A stretch of 64,000 bases of DNA. It comes from JBNKFV01 sp050290265 (GTDB taxonomy: Bacteria > Pseudomonadota > Gammaproteobacteria > Pseudomonadales > Cellvibrionaceae). Positions 1 through 9,197 of the stretch are shown here, one piece after another. The translations under genes and the position numbers were made by a program. The first letter of the stretch is position 1; the number at the start of each line of letters is the position of its first letter. The stretch spans positions 62,001 through 126,000 of the forward strand of contig JBNKHI010000003.1 in assembly GCA_050290265.1 (NCBI GenBank), given 5' to 3'. The notes under the pieces were generated by a model. The model saw only the letters and a program-made list of their open reading frames with translations. It was not told where the DNA came from and made no database searches.

Positions 1-1529
1 GTGTTATCACCGACCGCAATGGCGAACCGCTGGCTGTCAGTTCTCCAGTAACTTCTATCTGGTTTAACCCGCAAGAGATTGACTTGACTGAGCCCGGTTG
101 GAAAACCGTGATGAAAGAACTTGGTCTTAGTAAAAAGGAATTAAATGCGAAAGTGCTGAAGTATCGCGGTCGCAATTTCGCCTATCTGCAACGGCATATG
201 GCACCGGCAGATGCTGAAAAAATATTAGCGTTGAAGTTGGCTGGAGTGAATGATGAGAGAGAGTACCGTCGATTTTATCCTGCTGGTGAGGTCGCTGCGC
301 ATCTTGTTGGAATAACGAATATTGATCAGCAAGGACAAGAAGGTATAGAGCTGGCATATAACGAGACTCTGTCGGGGCAAGAAGGTGCGAAGCGAGTTGT
401 TAAAGATCTTAAGGGTCGCGTTATACAGGATGCTGGTTTAATTAAAGCTGCAGTCTCTGGCCAGGACCTGGCTTTAAGTATTGATTTGCGTTTGCAGTAT
501 TTGGCTTACCGGGAATTAAAGGCTGCTGTTGCTAAATTTGCCGCAGCTTCAGGGTCTGCAGTGGTGTTGGATGTGCATACCGGTGAAGTTTTGGCAATGG
601 TGAACCAGCCCTCATATAACCCCAACGATCGAAGCGCGATTAAAAGCAGTGCGCTGCGCAATCGAGCACTTACTGATGTCTTTGAGCCCGGTTCTACCGT
701 GAAGCCTCTGACTGTTTTGGCAGCGCTGGAAAGTGGCCGCTACAAACCCAACACAATTATTGATACGTCGCCGGGTTACATACGGTTGAACGGGAAGACC
801 TTACTCGATCCCGTTAATTATGGCCCCATAGATGTTACTAAGGTCATCACTAAGTCCAGTCAAATAGGAATTACCAAAATTGCGCTGAACCTTGAGCCGG
901 ACTGGATCCGTGATATGTATTACCGCGTCGGCCTGGGCCAAAGCACTGGCACCGGGTTTCCTGGCGAAGAGATGGGTGTATTACCTACTTATCGAAAGTG
1001 GCAGCCTATTATGCGGGCGACTTATGCTTTTGGGCATGGAGTTAACGTAACCGCCTTGCAGTTGGCGCAAGCTTATAGTGTGTTAGCTCAGCATGGTAAA
1101 AAGCATCAGGTTTCGTTGATAAAACTGGATCATGAGCCGCAGTCTGAGCAAGTGGTAGAGAGTCGTTATGTCGATCAAGTCTTCGACATGCTCAAAACTG
1201 TTACGAAAAAAGGTGGTACCGCAACGCGTGCAGATGTCCCTGTTTACTCTTCTGCAGGAAAAACGGGCACGGTGCATCTGGTCGGTGATGAAGGTTATAT
1301 CGATAACCGGTATTTAGCACTCTTTGCAGGTATGGCTCCAGCCGAAGATCCACAAATCGTTGTTGTCGTAGCGGTTCAGGACCCCGAAACCGGAAAGTAT
1401 TATGGCGGTGAGGTGGCTGCGCCGGTGTTTGCGAAGATTGCAGAGGGGGCACTAAAAGTTTTAGCTGTTCCGCCACCCATTGCTGCTCGAGCTAGCGCCC
1501 AAAGCCCAGCAAAGGAGCCACTAATATGA
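1..1529 (+). CDS. ftsI: Peptidoglycan D,D-transpeptidase FtsI (PBP3), 5' end missing
   Basis: Cross-links septal peptidoglycan in the divisome as a class B penicillin-binding protein; acts in the periplasm, anchored to the inner membrane. The reading frame is open from base 3 (ITDRNGEPLAVS...), so the gene enters from the left and lacks its cytoplasmic tail, membrane anchor and true start. The PBP dimerisation region is followed by the transpeptidase domain: the active serine lies in GSTVK (about base 690) and the KTG box in SAGKTGT (about base 1260). The second motif reads SSQ where SSN is usual; the Gln codon is at 861-863. The stop overlaps the murE start as ATGA, implying translational coupling. 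Identity is secure from motifs and dcw context. Confidence 0.97.
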   Translation, partial: VITDRNGEPLAVSSPVTSIWFNPQEIDLTEPGWKTVMKELGLSKKELNAKVLKYRGRNFAYLQRHMAPADAEKILALKLAGVNDEREYRRFYPAGEVAAHLVGITNIDQQGQEGIELAYNETLSGQEGAKRVVKDLKGRVIQDAGLIKAAVSGQDLALSIDLRLQYLAYRELKAAVAKFAAASGSAVVLDVHTGEVLAMVNQPSYNPNDRSAIKSSALRNRALTDVFEPGSTVKPLTVLAALESGRYKPNTIIDTSPGYIRLNGKTLLDPVNYGPIDVTKVITKSSQIGITKIALNLEPDWIRDMYYRVGLGQSTGTGFPGEEMGVLPTYRKWQPIMRATYAFGHGVNVTALQLAQAYSVLAQHGKKHQVSLIKLDHEPQSEQVVESRYVDQVFDMLKTVTKKGGTATRADVPVYSSAGKTGTVHLVGDEGYIDNRYLALFAGMAPAEDPQIVVVVAVQDPETGKYYGGEVAAPVFAKIAEGALKVLAVPPPIAARASAQSPAKEPLI

Positions 1530-3091
1530 TGGCTTCTTCACGTTTAAAGGCTCAAGAAAATTCGCTGCCATTAAAAAATTTGTTGCCGACAGTTCAATTG
1601 CCAGCCGCGGTGGGCGAGATTATGGTGTCTGGCTTGTCGGCAGATAGTCGTAAGGTTAAAGCGGGTGATTTATTTGTTGCTCTTCCTGGTTTAAATACCA
1701 ATGGTGTTGATTACATAGCTGATGCAATAAATGCCGGAGCAGTTGCAGCGGTTAGTGATGCAAGTGGTGCAGCTGAACTTGAAGTCGATACTGCGACTGC
1801 AGAGGTTCCCGTAATTTCAATGACTCACTTGCGCGAGCAGTTGAGTAGTATTGCGGCTGCTTATTATGGCCTTCCTGCCCAAGATCTGAATATTTATGCA
1901 GTCACAGGTACGAATGGTAAAACTACAGTTTGCTATTTATTGGGGCAGCTGCTTGCTGGATTTTCTAAAAAAACTGGCGTGATTGGTACACTGGGTTATG
2001 GGGTTATCGAAGTAAGGGATCCGTCTGTACAAATTCCCTTTACCTCAGGGCTTGTTGAAACAGGATTTACTACCCCTGATGCAATAGAGTTGCAGGAAAT
2101 ATTTAATATCTTAAGAAGTTGCGACGTAAGTGCTGCGGTGATGGAAGTATCGTCCCACAGTTTATCGCAAAGTCGTTTGTCTGCGGTGCCTGTCAACGTG
2201 GCAATCTTTACTAATTTAACGCAGGACCATCTTGATTATCATGGCACCATGGATGCTTATGGTGAGGCAAAAGCGAAGCTGTTTGCGATGTCATCAGTAA
2301 AGCATGTCATTATCAATATTGATGATGAGTTCGGGCGTAGGTTGGCAAGTGAAGCAGTAGGTCGCGGTCAGCAATGCCTGACTTATTCTCTGGAAAACGA
2401 ACAGGCAGATATTTTTGCCAGCTCTATCAATGTAGCTGCGCACAGCACGCAAGTTGTCATAAAAACCCCTTGGGGTGATGGCATGTTTCATACCGCACTG
2501 ATTGGCCGCTTTAATGTAAGTAATCTATTGGCAATAATTGGGGCAGCTTGTGTCGGTACTAACGTCTCTCTGGCAGATGTCTTGGCCGGGGTGGCTAATC
2601 TCGCTCCAGTTCCCGGTCGAATGCAGTCGTTGTTGGTTGCGGATCGTTTGGTTGTTGTTGATTACGCGCATACCCCAGATGCTTTACAGCATGCACTCCA
2701 GACACTGCGTCCGTACGTATCGGGTACTTTACGTTGTGTTTTTGGTTGTGGGGGCGATAGAGATAAAGCCAAGCGACCGAAAATGGGCGCTATCGCTGGA
2801 CAATTGGCTGACGTTATTTATGTCACCAGTGATAACCCTAGATCCGAGCCGGCGGGTACTATTATAAGCGATATTCTCTCTGGAGTTACTGGCTCTGAAC
2901 ATGTGAATGTTTTGGAAGATCGCGCTCAAGCAATTCGTACTGCTATTCAAGAAGCGGTAGTCGGAGATGCGGTACTTATTGCTGGCAAAGGGCATGAGAA
3001 CTATCAAATTATTGGTACCGAAAAGCATCACTTCAGTGATGTGGAAGTTGCTCAGCAGGCGTTGATTGAAATAGGTGGCACCTATGATTAA
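1526..3091 (+). CDS. murE: UDP-MurNAc-tripeptide synthetase (meso-DAP adding) MurE
   Basis: Cytoplasmic ATP-dependent ligase that adds meso-diaminopimelate to UDP-MurNAc-L-Ala-D-Glu. At 521 residues it is slightly longer than E. coli MurE. The P-loop is TGTNGKTT, Mur ligase middle-domain residues include EVSSHSL, and the C-terminal domain carries SDNPRSEP; the DNPR box is the family signature for DAP rather than lysine specificity. The start overlaps the ftsI stop by 4 bases; a second in-frame ATG at 1529 is an equally plausible start. The end overlaps murF. Confident call. Confidence 0.98.
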   Translation: MMASSRLKAQENSLPLKNLLPTVQLPAAVGEIMVSGLSADSRKVKAGDLFVALPGLNTNGVDYIADAINAGAVAAVSDASGAAELEVDTATAEVPVISMTHLREQLSSIAAAYYGLPAQDLNIYAVTGTNGKTTVCYLLGQLLAGFSKKTGVIGTLGYGVIEVRDPSVQIPFTSGLVETGFTTPDAIELQEIFNILRSCDVSAAVMEVSSHSLSQSRLSAVPVNVAIFTNLTQDHLDYHGTMDAYGEAKAKLFAMSSVKHVIINIDDEFGRRLASEAVGRGQQCLTYSLENEQADIFASSINVAAHSTQVVIKTPWGDGMFHTALIGRFNVSNLLAIIGAACVGTNVSLADVLAGVANLAPVPGRMQSLLVADRLVVVDYAHTPDALQHALQTLRPYVSGTLRCVFGCGGDRDKAKRPKMGAIAGQLADVIYVTSDNPRSEPAGTIISDILSGVTGSEHVNVLEDRAQAIRTAIQEAVVGDAVLIAGKGHENYQIIGTEKHHFSDVEVAQQALIEIGGTYD

Positions 3092-4490
3092 ATCAATGTC
3101 TTTATCGCAACTTAAACAGGCCCTAGACGCATCCTTGTCCCCAAATGAGCTGGTAGGGGATGATGTGTCATTTGACTCTGTTAGTACAGATACGCGGAGT
3201 TTGTCGCCTGGCGATTTGTATGTGGCTTTTTCTGGCGATAATTTTGACGGCCATGATTATGTAAATGCCGCTGTGGAAAATGGCTGTTGTGCTGTGGTGG
3301 TAGAGAAAACCTTTGATGGTTTGGCTGTGCCGCAGCTTGTGGTTGCGAATACTGTTCACGCCTATGGACTACTGGGACGATTAAATCGTGACTGTTTTTC
3401 TGGGCCATTGGTGGCGATTACTGGTAGTAGCGGAAAGACCTCCGTGAAAGAAATGCTGGTAAAAGTGCTTGCCCAATGTGGGGCAGTTCATTTCACCGAA
3501 AAGAATTTTAATAATCAGATTGGCGTTCCTAAAACACTTTTACAGTTGGCGCCCGAGCATCAATTTTCCGTTTTGGAGTTGGGTGCAAGCGCTGTAAGCG
3601 ATATTTCATATTTAGTTGGCCTGGTTACTCCTCAGGTGGCTCTTGTGAACAACATACAACCAGCACATGTTGAAGGCTTTGGCAGTGTTGATGCTATTGC
3701 TGCGGAGAAAACTGAAATTTACCACGGTTTAGTTAATGGCGGTTGTGCAGTGGTAAATCTTGATGAACCTTTTTCTACAGAATGGCTGCCAAATTTGACA
3801 AGCAAGCGAGTGATTACATTCAGTCGTTGCAATTCAGGCGCAACAATTTTTGCGAGTGATATTAGTCTTACTAAAGCAGGATGTGCAGAATTTACACTGC
3901 ATCTGCCAACAGCTAGTTATCCAGTAGTGCTCCAGGTTGTGGGGTTGCATAACGTGAGTAATGCGCTAGCGGTGGCCGCTATATGTATAGCATTGGACGT
4001 CGAAGAGGCTTTGATTGTTAAGGGGCTTTCTCAGTTCGCAGGAGTTGCTGGGCGGCTCATGAATGTAGTTGGTCATGCCGGCAGTCGCGTGATCGACGAT
4101 ACATACAATGCAAATCCGGGCAGCGTGCGTGCTGCAATCGATGTGCTGGCTACACAGGAAGGTTGTCCGCGTTATTTGATTTTGGGTGAAATGGGCGAGT
4201 TGGGTCAGGGAGCTGCAGAAGAACATGAAAAGATCGGCGCTTATGCAGCCGAGAAAGGCATTGAATATCTATACACCGTTGGTGATTTAGCGAGGGGCAG
4301 TAGTGTGGCCTTTGGTAAAAAAGCCGTCCACAGCGAAGATAAAGCCAGTCTTATTAGTAAATTGCTGTCAGCTCTAGAAGTAAATGCTTCCGAGATCAAT
4401 TCCCCGGCCGCAGTAATTTTAGTGAAAGGATCACGCAGTACTCATATGGAAGACGTTGTTAACGCACTGAAACAAAAGGGTAACCAATAA
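3084..4490 (+). CDS. murF: UDP-MurNAc-tripeptide D-Ala-D-Ala ligase MurF
   Basis: Adds the D-Ala-D-Ala dipeptide to UDP-MurNAc-tripeptide, completing the cytoplasmic pentapeptide precursor. The P-loop is AITGSSGKTSVKEML, followed by Mur ligase features NNQIGVP, LVNNIQPAHVEGFG and DTYNANPGSVRAAI. I chose the ATG at 3084, which overlaps the murE end by 8 bases; an in-frame GTG at 3075 would add only three residues. With this start it is 468 residues, near the usual length. The stop TAA shares one base with the mraY ATG. Confidence 0.97.
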   Translation: MIKSMSLSQLKQALDASLSPNELVGDDVSFDSVSTDTRSLSPGDLYVAFSGDNFDGHDYVNAAVENGCCAVVVEKTFDGLAVPQLVVANTVHAYGLLGRLNRDCFSGPLVAITGSSGKTSVKEMLVKVLAQCGAVHFTEKNFNNQIGVPKTLLQLAPEHQFSVLELGASAVSDISYLVGLVTPQVALVNNIQPAHVEGFGSVDAIAAEKTEIYHGLVNGGCAVVNLDEPFSTEWLPNLTSKRVITFSRCNSGATIFASDISLTKAGCAEFTLHLPTASYPVVLQVVGLHNVSNALAVAAICIALDVEEALIVKGLSQFAGVAGRLMNVVGHAGSRVIDDTYNANPGSVRAAIDVLATQEGCPRYLILGEMGELGQGAAEEHEKIGAYAAEKGIEYLYTVGDLARGSSVAFGKKAVHSEDKASLISKLLSALEVNASEINSPAAVILVKGSRSTHMEDVVNALKQKGNQ

Positions 4491-5572
4491 TGCTTCTATG
4501 GTTGGCTGAATACCTTCAGCACTACGTGAATGGTTTTGGTGTTGTTAAATATCTAACCTTGCGCGGCATTCTCGGTATTCTTACCGCATTGGGAATTTCG
4601 TTGTTGATGGGGCCTTGGATGATCCGTCGCTTGAATGCGCTACAAATAGGGCAGTCCGTGCGTGACGATGGGCCGCAGAGCCATCTGAGTAAATCGGGTA
4701 CTCCGACGATGGGTGGCACATTAATTTTAGCAGCAATCTTTATTAGTGCTTTGCTGTGGTCAGACCTTTCTAATCGCTACGTTTGGGTAGTGTTGTTTGT
4801 AACTGCCGTATTTGGTGCTGTTGGATTCGTAGATGATTACCGAAAAGTAGTTGAATCTAATTCACGTGGCTTGCCAGCTCGTTGGAAATACTTTTGGCAG
4901 TCTGTGGCAGGCTTGGGTGCCGCAATATTCTTATATGCTACGGCAACGTTGCCGGCTGAAACTCATTTGATTTTGCCATTTTTAAAAGATGTATCGATTC
5001 CCTTAGGCCTCTTTTACATTGTTCTGACTTATTTGGTCATCGTAGGGTCTAGTAATGCTGTGAACCTGACTGATGGTCTTGATGGCTTAGCTATCATGCC
5101 GAGTGTGATGGTGGGTTCTGCTCTAGGCGTCATTGCTTATCTTGTTGGGCATAATGATTTTGCAACGTATTTGCACATCCCAAACATTCCCGGAGCGGGA
5201 GAGCTAGTTATTTTCTGCGGTGCCCTGGGTGGCGCAGGCTTAGGCTTTTTATGGTTTAACACGTATCCGGCACAAGTCTTTATGGGCGACGTTGGCGCAT
5301 TGGCACTGGGTGCCGCGCTTGGTGTGATTGCTGTGATTGTTCGTCATGAAATTGTATTTTTTATTATGGGTGGCGTCTTCGTTATGGAGACAGTGTCAGT
5401 GATATTGCAAGTTGCTTCGTACAAATTGACAGGCCGCAGAATATTCCGCATGGCGCCTCTGCATCATCATTTTGAATTGAAGGGTTGGCCAGAACCGCGG
5501 GTTATTGTGCGTTTTTGGATTATTACTGTAATGCTGGTCCTATTTGGATTGGCGACATTAAAGCTTCGCTAG
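4490..5572 (+). CDS. mraY: Phospho-MurNAc-pentapeptide transferase MraY
   Basis: Inner-membrane enzyme that transfers phospho-MurNAc-pentapeptide from UDP to undecaprenyl phosphate, making lipid I. At 360 residues it matches E. coli MraY. It is a polytopic membrane protein with the conserved motifs GTPTMGG, VDDYRK, SNAVNLTDGLDGLA, GDVGALALG and APLHHHFELKGWPE; the aspartates and the histidine cluster are family catalytic or substrate-binding residues. Its start overlaps the murF stop (TAATG). Confidence 0.98.
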   Translation: MLLWLAEYLQHYVNGFGVVKYLTLRGILGILTALGISLLMGPWMIRRLNALQIGQSVRDDGPQSHLSKSGTPTMGGTLILAAIFISALLWSDLSNRYVWVVLFVTAVFGAVGFVDDYRKVVESNSRGLPARWKYFWQSVAGLGAAIFLYATATLPAETHLILPFLKDVSIPLGLFYIVLTYLVIVGSSNAVNLTDGLDGLAIMPSVMVGSALGVIAYLVGHNDFATYLHIPNIPGAGELVIFCGALGGAGLGFLWFNTYPAQVFMGDVGALALGAALGVIAVIVRHEIVFFIMGGVFVMETVSVILQVASYKLTGRRIFRMAPLHHHFELKGWPEPRVIVRFWIITVMLVLFGLATLKLR

Positions 5573-5593
5573 GTATAGGTTGGCTATTATTTT

Positions 5594-6967
5594 ATGAGCG
5601 GTATTATCGCATCTAATAAATTTATCGCGATCGTTGGGCTGGGTGTAACCGGCCTTTCGGTAGCGCGATACTTGATGCAACAGCAGCAGAGAATAGTGTT
5701 GCTGGATAGCCGTGCGCAACCACCGAGTCTGGAGAAAGTGAAAGCCGAATTTCCAGAAGTTCCTGTGTTGACAGGGTCTTTAAGTAGTAAAGAAGCGCAG
5801 GATATTTTACTTTCTGCTGCAGAAATCGTCGTTAGCCCCGGTTTGTCTATAGCGGATGTTGCTTTTGCTGAGGCATTAGCCGCTGAGGTGCCGATTATTG
5901 GTGATGTGGCGGTGTTCGCTCGCGATTGTAAAAAGCCTGTCATTGCTATTACAGGTTCAAATGCAAAATCTACCGTGACGACCCTGGTTGCTGAAATGTT
6001 AACAGCCGCTGGTTTTCGAACCGCAGCTGGTGGGAACCTTGGGGTTCCGGCACTGGATCTGTTACAGGAGGATGTGTCTGAAGATTGCTATGACGTATTC
6101 GTTCTGGAGTTGTCTAGTTTTCAACTAGAGACTACGCCGCGTTTAGGGGCAACGGTTGCGTGTATATTAAATGTGTCTGCTGATCATATGGATCGCTATG
6201 AATCGATGCAAAGTTACCATGCAGCTAAACAGCGTATTTATTTTGGTGCGGAAAAAGTTGTATTTAATCGATCGGACGCTTTAACCGCACCGCCTATTGC
6301 AAACGGTGTTAGTTATCTGACTTTTGGACTTGGTTCTGCGGATAAAAATGGCTTCGGTATGACAAATGTGGCTGGCGAGCCAAATATCACGTTTGAGTTT
6401 AAGCCATTGTTGCCCGTAAAAGAAATTCTCATTGCTGGCGCTCATAATATTGAGAATGCTTTAGCCGCGCTAGCAATTTGCAAAGCGTTTGGTGTTGCAA
6501 TTGAATCCGTCATTGATGTCTTGAAGCGTTTTACAGGGTTGCCGCATCGTTGCCAATGGGTAGCTCAAATTAATGGAGTGAAGTTCTTCAATGATTCTAA
6601 AGGTACAAATGTCGGCGCAACTTTAGCGGCATTAAATGGCTTAGCAGATTCTGAGCATAAGTTGGTGTTAATAGCCGGTGGCATCGGTAAAGGCGCAGAC
6701 TTCAGTCAGTTGGTTTCCGCCGTTTCGAATCACGTTCGAGCCGCAGTGTTGCTAGGGCGTGATGCCCATTTGATTGCCGATGCGCTGGGTGATAGTACCG
6801 AAGTAAAGTTTGCTAAGGACATGGGCGAAGCGGTGTTGCTAGCAAGTGAAATTGCACAAACCAATGACATCGTATTGCTGTCTCCTGCGTGTGCAAGCCT
6901 TGATATGTATCGTTCTTTCGAAGATCGCGGTGACGATTTTTGTCGTCATGTGGAGGCGTTATGTTAA
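5594..6967 (+). CDS. murD: UDP-MurNAc-L-alanine:D-glutamate ligase MurD
   Basis: Cytoplasmic ligase adding D-glutamate to UDP-MurNAc-L-Ala. It has 457 residues, an N-terminal Rossmann-like domain (GLGVTGLSVARYL), the P-loop in TGSNAKSTVTTLV, the substrate region LELSSFQLE, NVSADHMDRY and the C-terminal NDSKGTN motif. The usual glycine before the P-loop lysine is alanine (NAKS). From memory, pseudomonad MurD has the same substitution, so it is probably functional. It lies 21 bases after mraY and overlaps ftsW by 7 bases. Confidence 0.97.
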   Translation: MSGIIASNKFIAIVGLGVTGLSVARYLMQQQQRIVLLDSRAQPPSLEKVKAEFPEVPVLTGSLSSKEAQDILLSAAEIVVSPGLSIADVAFAEALAAEVPIIGDVAVFARDCKKPVIAITGSNAKSTVTTLVAEMLTAAGFRTAAGGNLGVPALDLLQEDVSEDCYDVFVLELSSFQLETTPRLGATVACILNVSADHMDRYESMQSYHAAKQRIYFGAEKVVFNRSDALTAPPIANGVSYLTFGLGSADKNGFGMTNVAGEPNITFEFKPLLPVKEILIAGAHNIENALAALAICKAFGVAIESVIDVLKRFTGLPHRCQWVAQINGVKFFNDSKGTNVGATLAALNGLADSEHKLVLIAGGIGKGADFSQLVSAVSNHVRAAVLLGRDAHLIADALGDSTEVKFAKDMGEAVLLASEIAQTNDIVLLSPACASLDMYRSFEDRGDDFCRHVEALC

Positions 6968-8121
6968 TGCTTTCAGTCAGTCAAGTACGCCAAACGCTGG
7001 TCCCTGTTGGCAGTAGTGATCGCTACTTGCTGGTTATTGCCATGATTTTGTTGTCTTTTGGCTTGGTTATGGTCGCGTCTGCATCTATTGGGTTTGCTGA
7101 TAATGTTTATTTAGACAGCTGGTTCTTTGTGAAACGACATATTATCTATCTGTGTCTGGGTTCCGCTGCTGCATGTGTTGTGTTGCTGACGCCATCCTAT
7201 TTTTGGCGTGAGTATGGCTGGGTGTTTATGTTACTAGCCCTAGGTATGTTGATTTTAGTTTTGGTGCCTGGCATTGGACGTAAGGTCAATGGTAGCCAGC
7301 GCTGGTTATCACTGGGGCCAATCAATATTCAAGCATCTGAAATTGCCAAGTTCTGTAGTTTAGTTTTCTTTGCGCGCTACTTATCGCGTTGGAATCCTGT
7401 CGAACATTCTGCTTGGCAAGATATTTTAAAGCCCGTAGGTTTTTTGGCTTTGCTGCTTGTTCTACTTTTGTTGGAACCAGATTTTGGATCATCAGTTGTG
7501 CTTAGCGTTACTGTTGTGGCGATGTTGTTTTTGGCTGGCGTTAAGTTGTGGCAGTTTGCGTTGTTAGCACTAGCTGGATTGGCGAGTTTATCTTTAGTCG
7601 CCTTGATATCGCCTTATCGTGTGCAGCGTCTGGTCACTTTTTTGGATCCTTGGGCGGATCAATACAACAGTGGTTACCAGTTGGTTCAATCATTGATAGC
7701 GTTTGGGCGCGGCGAGTGGCTCGGTGTGGGATTGGGAAACAGTGTTCAAAAACTGTCTTATTTGCCAGAAGCTCATACGGACTTTATTTTTGCGATTGTC
7801 GCTGAAGAGTTTGGTTTCATTGGCGTGCTTATCGTACTCGGGCTCTATGCCGTCTTAATTTGGCGGATATTGCGTGTGAGTTATCGCAGTCTTGTATCCG
7901 AAGACCGTTTCGCTACGTTGTTGTGTTTTGGCGTCGCAGTTATGTTCTCGTTGCAAGTTTTTATCAATGTTGGCGTCGCGTCGGGTCTTTTACCGACGAA
8001 AGGGTTGACGCTACCCTTTGTGAGTTATGGTGGTTCAAGTCTCGTCATCTGCCTGATGGTTTTGGGCCTGGTCATGCGAATCGATTGGGAATTGAATGCT
8101 AAAGAAGGGCGCGGCGCATGA
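6961..8121 (+). CDS. ftsW: Septal peptidoglycan glycosyltransferase FtsW
   Basis: SEDS-family polytopic inner-membrane protein that polymerises lipid II at the division septum with FtsI. Conserved SEDS features include GRKVNGSQRWLSLGPINIQASE, EPDFGSS, YQLVQSLIAFGRGEWLGVGLGNS, LPEAHTDFIFA and the C-terminal PFVSYGGSS. The likely start is ATG 6961, inside the last codons of murD; ATG 6967 is an alternative. This gives 386 residues. The stop overlaps murG as ATGA. Confidence 0.97.
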   Translation: MLMLSVSQVRQTLVPVGSSDRYLLVIAMILLSFGLVMVASASIGFADNVYLDSWFFVKRHIIYLCLGSAAACVVLLTPSYFWREYGWVFMLLALGMLILVLVPGIGRKVNGSQRWLSLGPINIQASEIAKFCSLVFFARYLSRWNPVEHSAWQDILKPVGFLALLLVLLLLEPDFGSSVVLSVTVVAMLFLAGVKLWQFALLALAGLASLSLVALISPYRVQRLVTFLDPWADQYNSGYQLVQSLIAFGRGEWLGVGLGNSVQKLSYLPEAHTDFIFAIVAEEFGFIGVLIVLGLYAVLIWRILRVSYRSLVSEDRFATLLCFGVAVMFSLQVFINVGVASGLLPTKGLTLPFVSYGGSSLVICLMVLGLVMRIDWELNAKEGRGA

Positions 8122-9197
8122 GGGCTTTTTCTGTTGTGATTATGGCTGGTGGTACTGGGGGGCATGTTTTTCCAGCGCTGGCTGTGGCTAAACAACTTTT
8201 GGCAGAAGGATGCCGAGTGACGTGGCTGGGTACACGCAAAGGTATTGAAGCGAAACTGGTACCAGAAGCGGGTATCGATATTGATTATTTGGATGTAACG
8301 GGTGTGAGAGGTAAGAGTGCCAAAACGTTGATTATGGCACCGTTTAAAATTGTTAATGCATGTATTCAGGCATGGAAAATTTTAAAAAGACGTGCTCCTC
8401 AGTTGGTGTTGGGCTTTGGTGGATTTGCATCTGGTCCTGGTGGATTAGTGGCGCGCTTACGTGGTATTCCCTTAATTATCCATGAGCAAAATGCTGTTGC
8501 CGGTACCACTAACCGAATTCTTGCATTGCTGGCAAACAAGGTGTTGTTGGGGTTTAGCGGAGCGCTCAAAAAAGGTGTTTTTGTTGGTAACCCTGTTAGG
8601 GCGGAAGTCTTTTCTGATGTTGCTGATCAACCGGTAAAAACACAAGAGCATGACGCCCTGAATATTTTGATACTAGGCGGAAGCTTGGGGGCTAGAGCCA
8701 TTAATGAACTGGTACCAGCAGCGTTGGAAAGAGTGAAGGCCCAAGTGCCGCTCAACGTGTTACACCAGTCTGGCGCAAGCCAATTACAAGCTACTCAGTC
8801 AAGGTATGAATCAATCAGTGTTCAGCAGGACCTGGTTAGGATTGAGCCGTTTATTACTGATATGGCAAGTGCTTATCATTGGGCAGATATTGTTATTTGC
8901 CGAGCTGGCGCGTTGACCGTTGCAGAAATTACGGCGGCAGGAAAGGCGGCTATTTTTATCCCTTACCCTTATGCCATAGATGATCATCAAACAGAAAATG
9001 CTCGCTGGTTAGTGAATAAAAATGCGGCGAGCATGTTTCAGGAAAGTGAACTGACTGCAGACTTACTGGCTGAAAAAATTTTAGATATGGCACTCAATCC
9101 TGATAAGCGAAGAGAGATGGCTGCAAACGCACGAGCTCTGGCACAGTCGGAATCTGTGAAAGATATTGTGGCTTTGTGCCGGGAGACATTGTTATGA
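8118..9197 (+). CDS. murG: UDP-GlcNAc:lipid I GlcNAc transferase MurG
   Basis: Peripheral inner-membrane glycosyltransferase that converts lipid I to lipid II. At 359 residues it matches the family. The N-terminal glycine-rich loop GGTGGHVFPALAVA and the second loop LGGSLGARAINELVP are present, as are HEQNAVAGTTNR and the C-terminal UDP-GlcNAc-binding CRAGALTVAEI and DDHQTENA motifs. It is translationally coupled at both ends: ATGA with ftsW and ATGA with murC. Confidence 0.98.
   Translation: MRAFSVVIMAGGTGGHVFPALAVAKQLLAEGCRVTWLGTRKGIEAKLVPEAGIDIDYLDVTGVRGKSAKTLIMAPFKIVNACIQAWKILKRRAPQLVLGFGGFASGPGGLVARLRGIPLIIHEQNAVAGTTNRILALLANKVLLGFSGALKKGVFVGNPVRAEVFSDVADQPVKTQEHDALNILILGGSLGARAINELVPAALERVKAQVPLNVLHQSGASQLQATQSRYESISVQQDLVRIEPFITDMASAYHWADIVICRAGALTVAEITAAGKAAIFIPYPYAIDDHQTENARWLVNKNAASMFQESELTADLLAEKILDMALNPDKRREMAANARALAQSESVKDIVALCRETLL

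Noticed and set aside
5938..5985. MurD P-loop change (NAKS instead of NGKS) as an inactivating defect
   Set aside because: From memory the same substitution occurs in pseudomonad MurD, and all other MurD motifs are intact, so it is likely a normal lineage variant.
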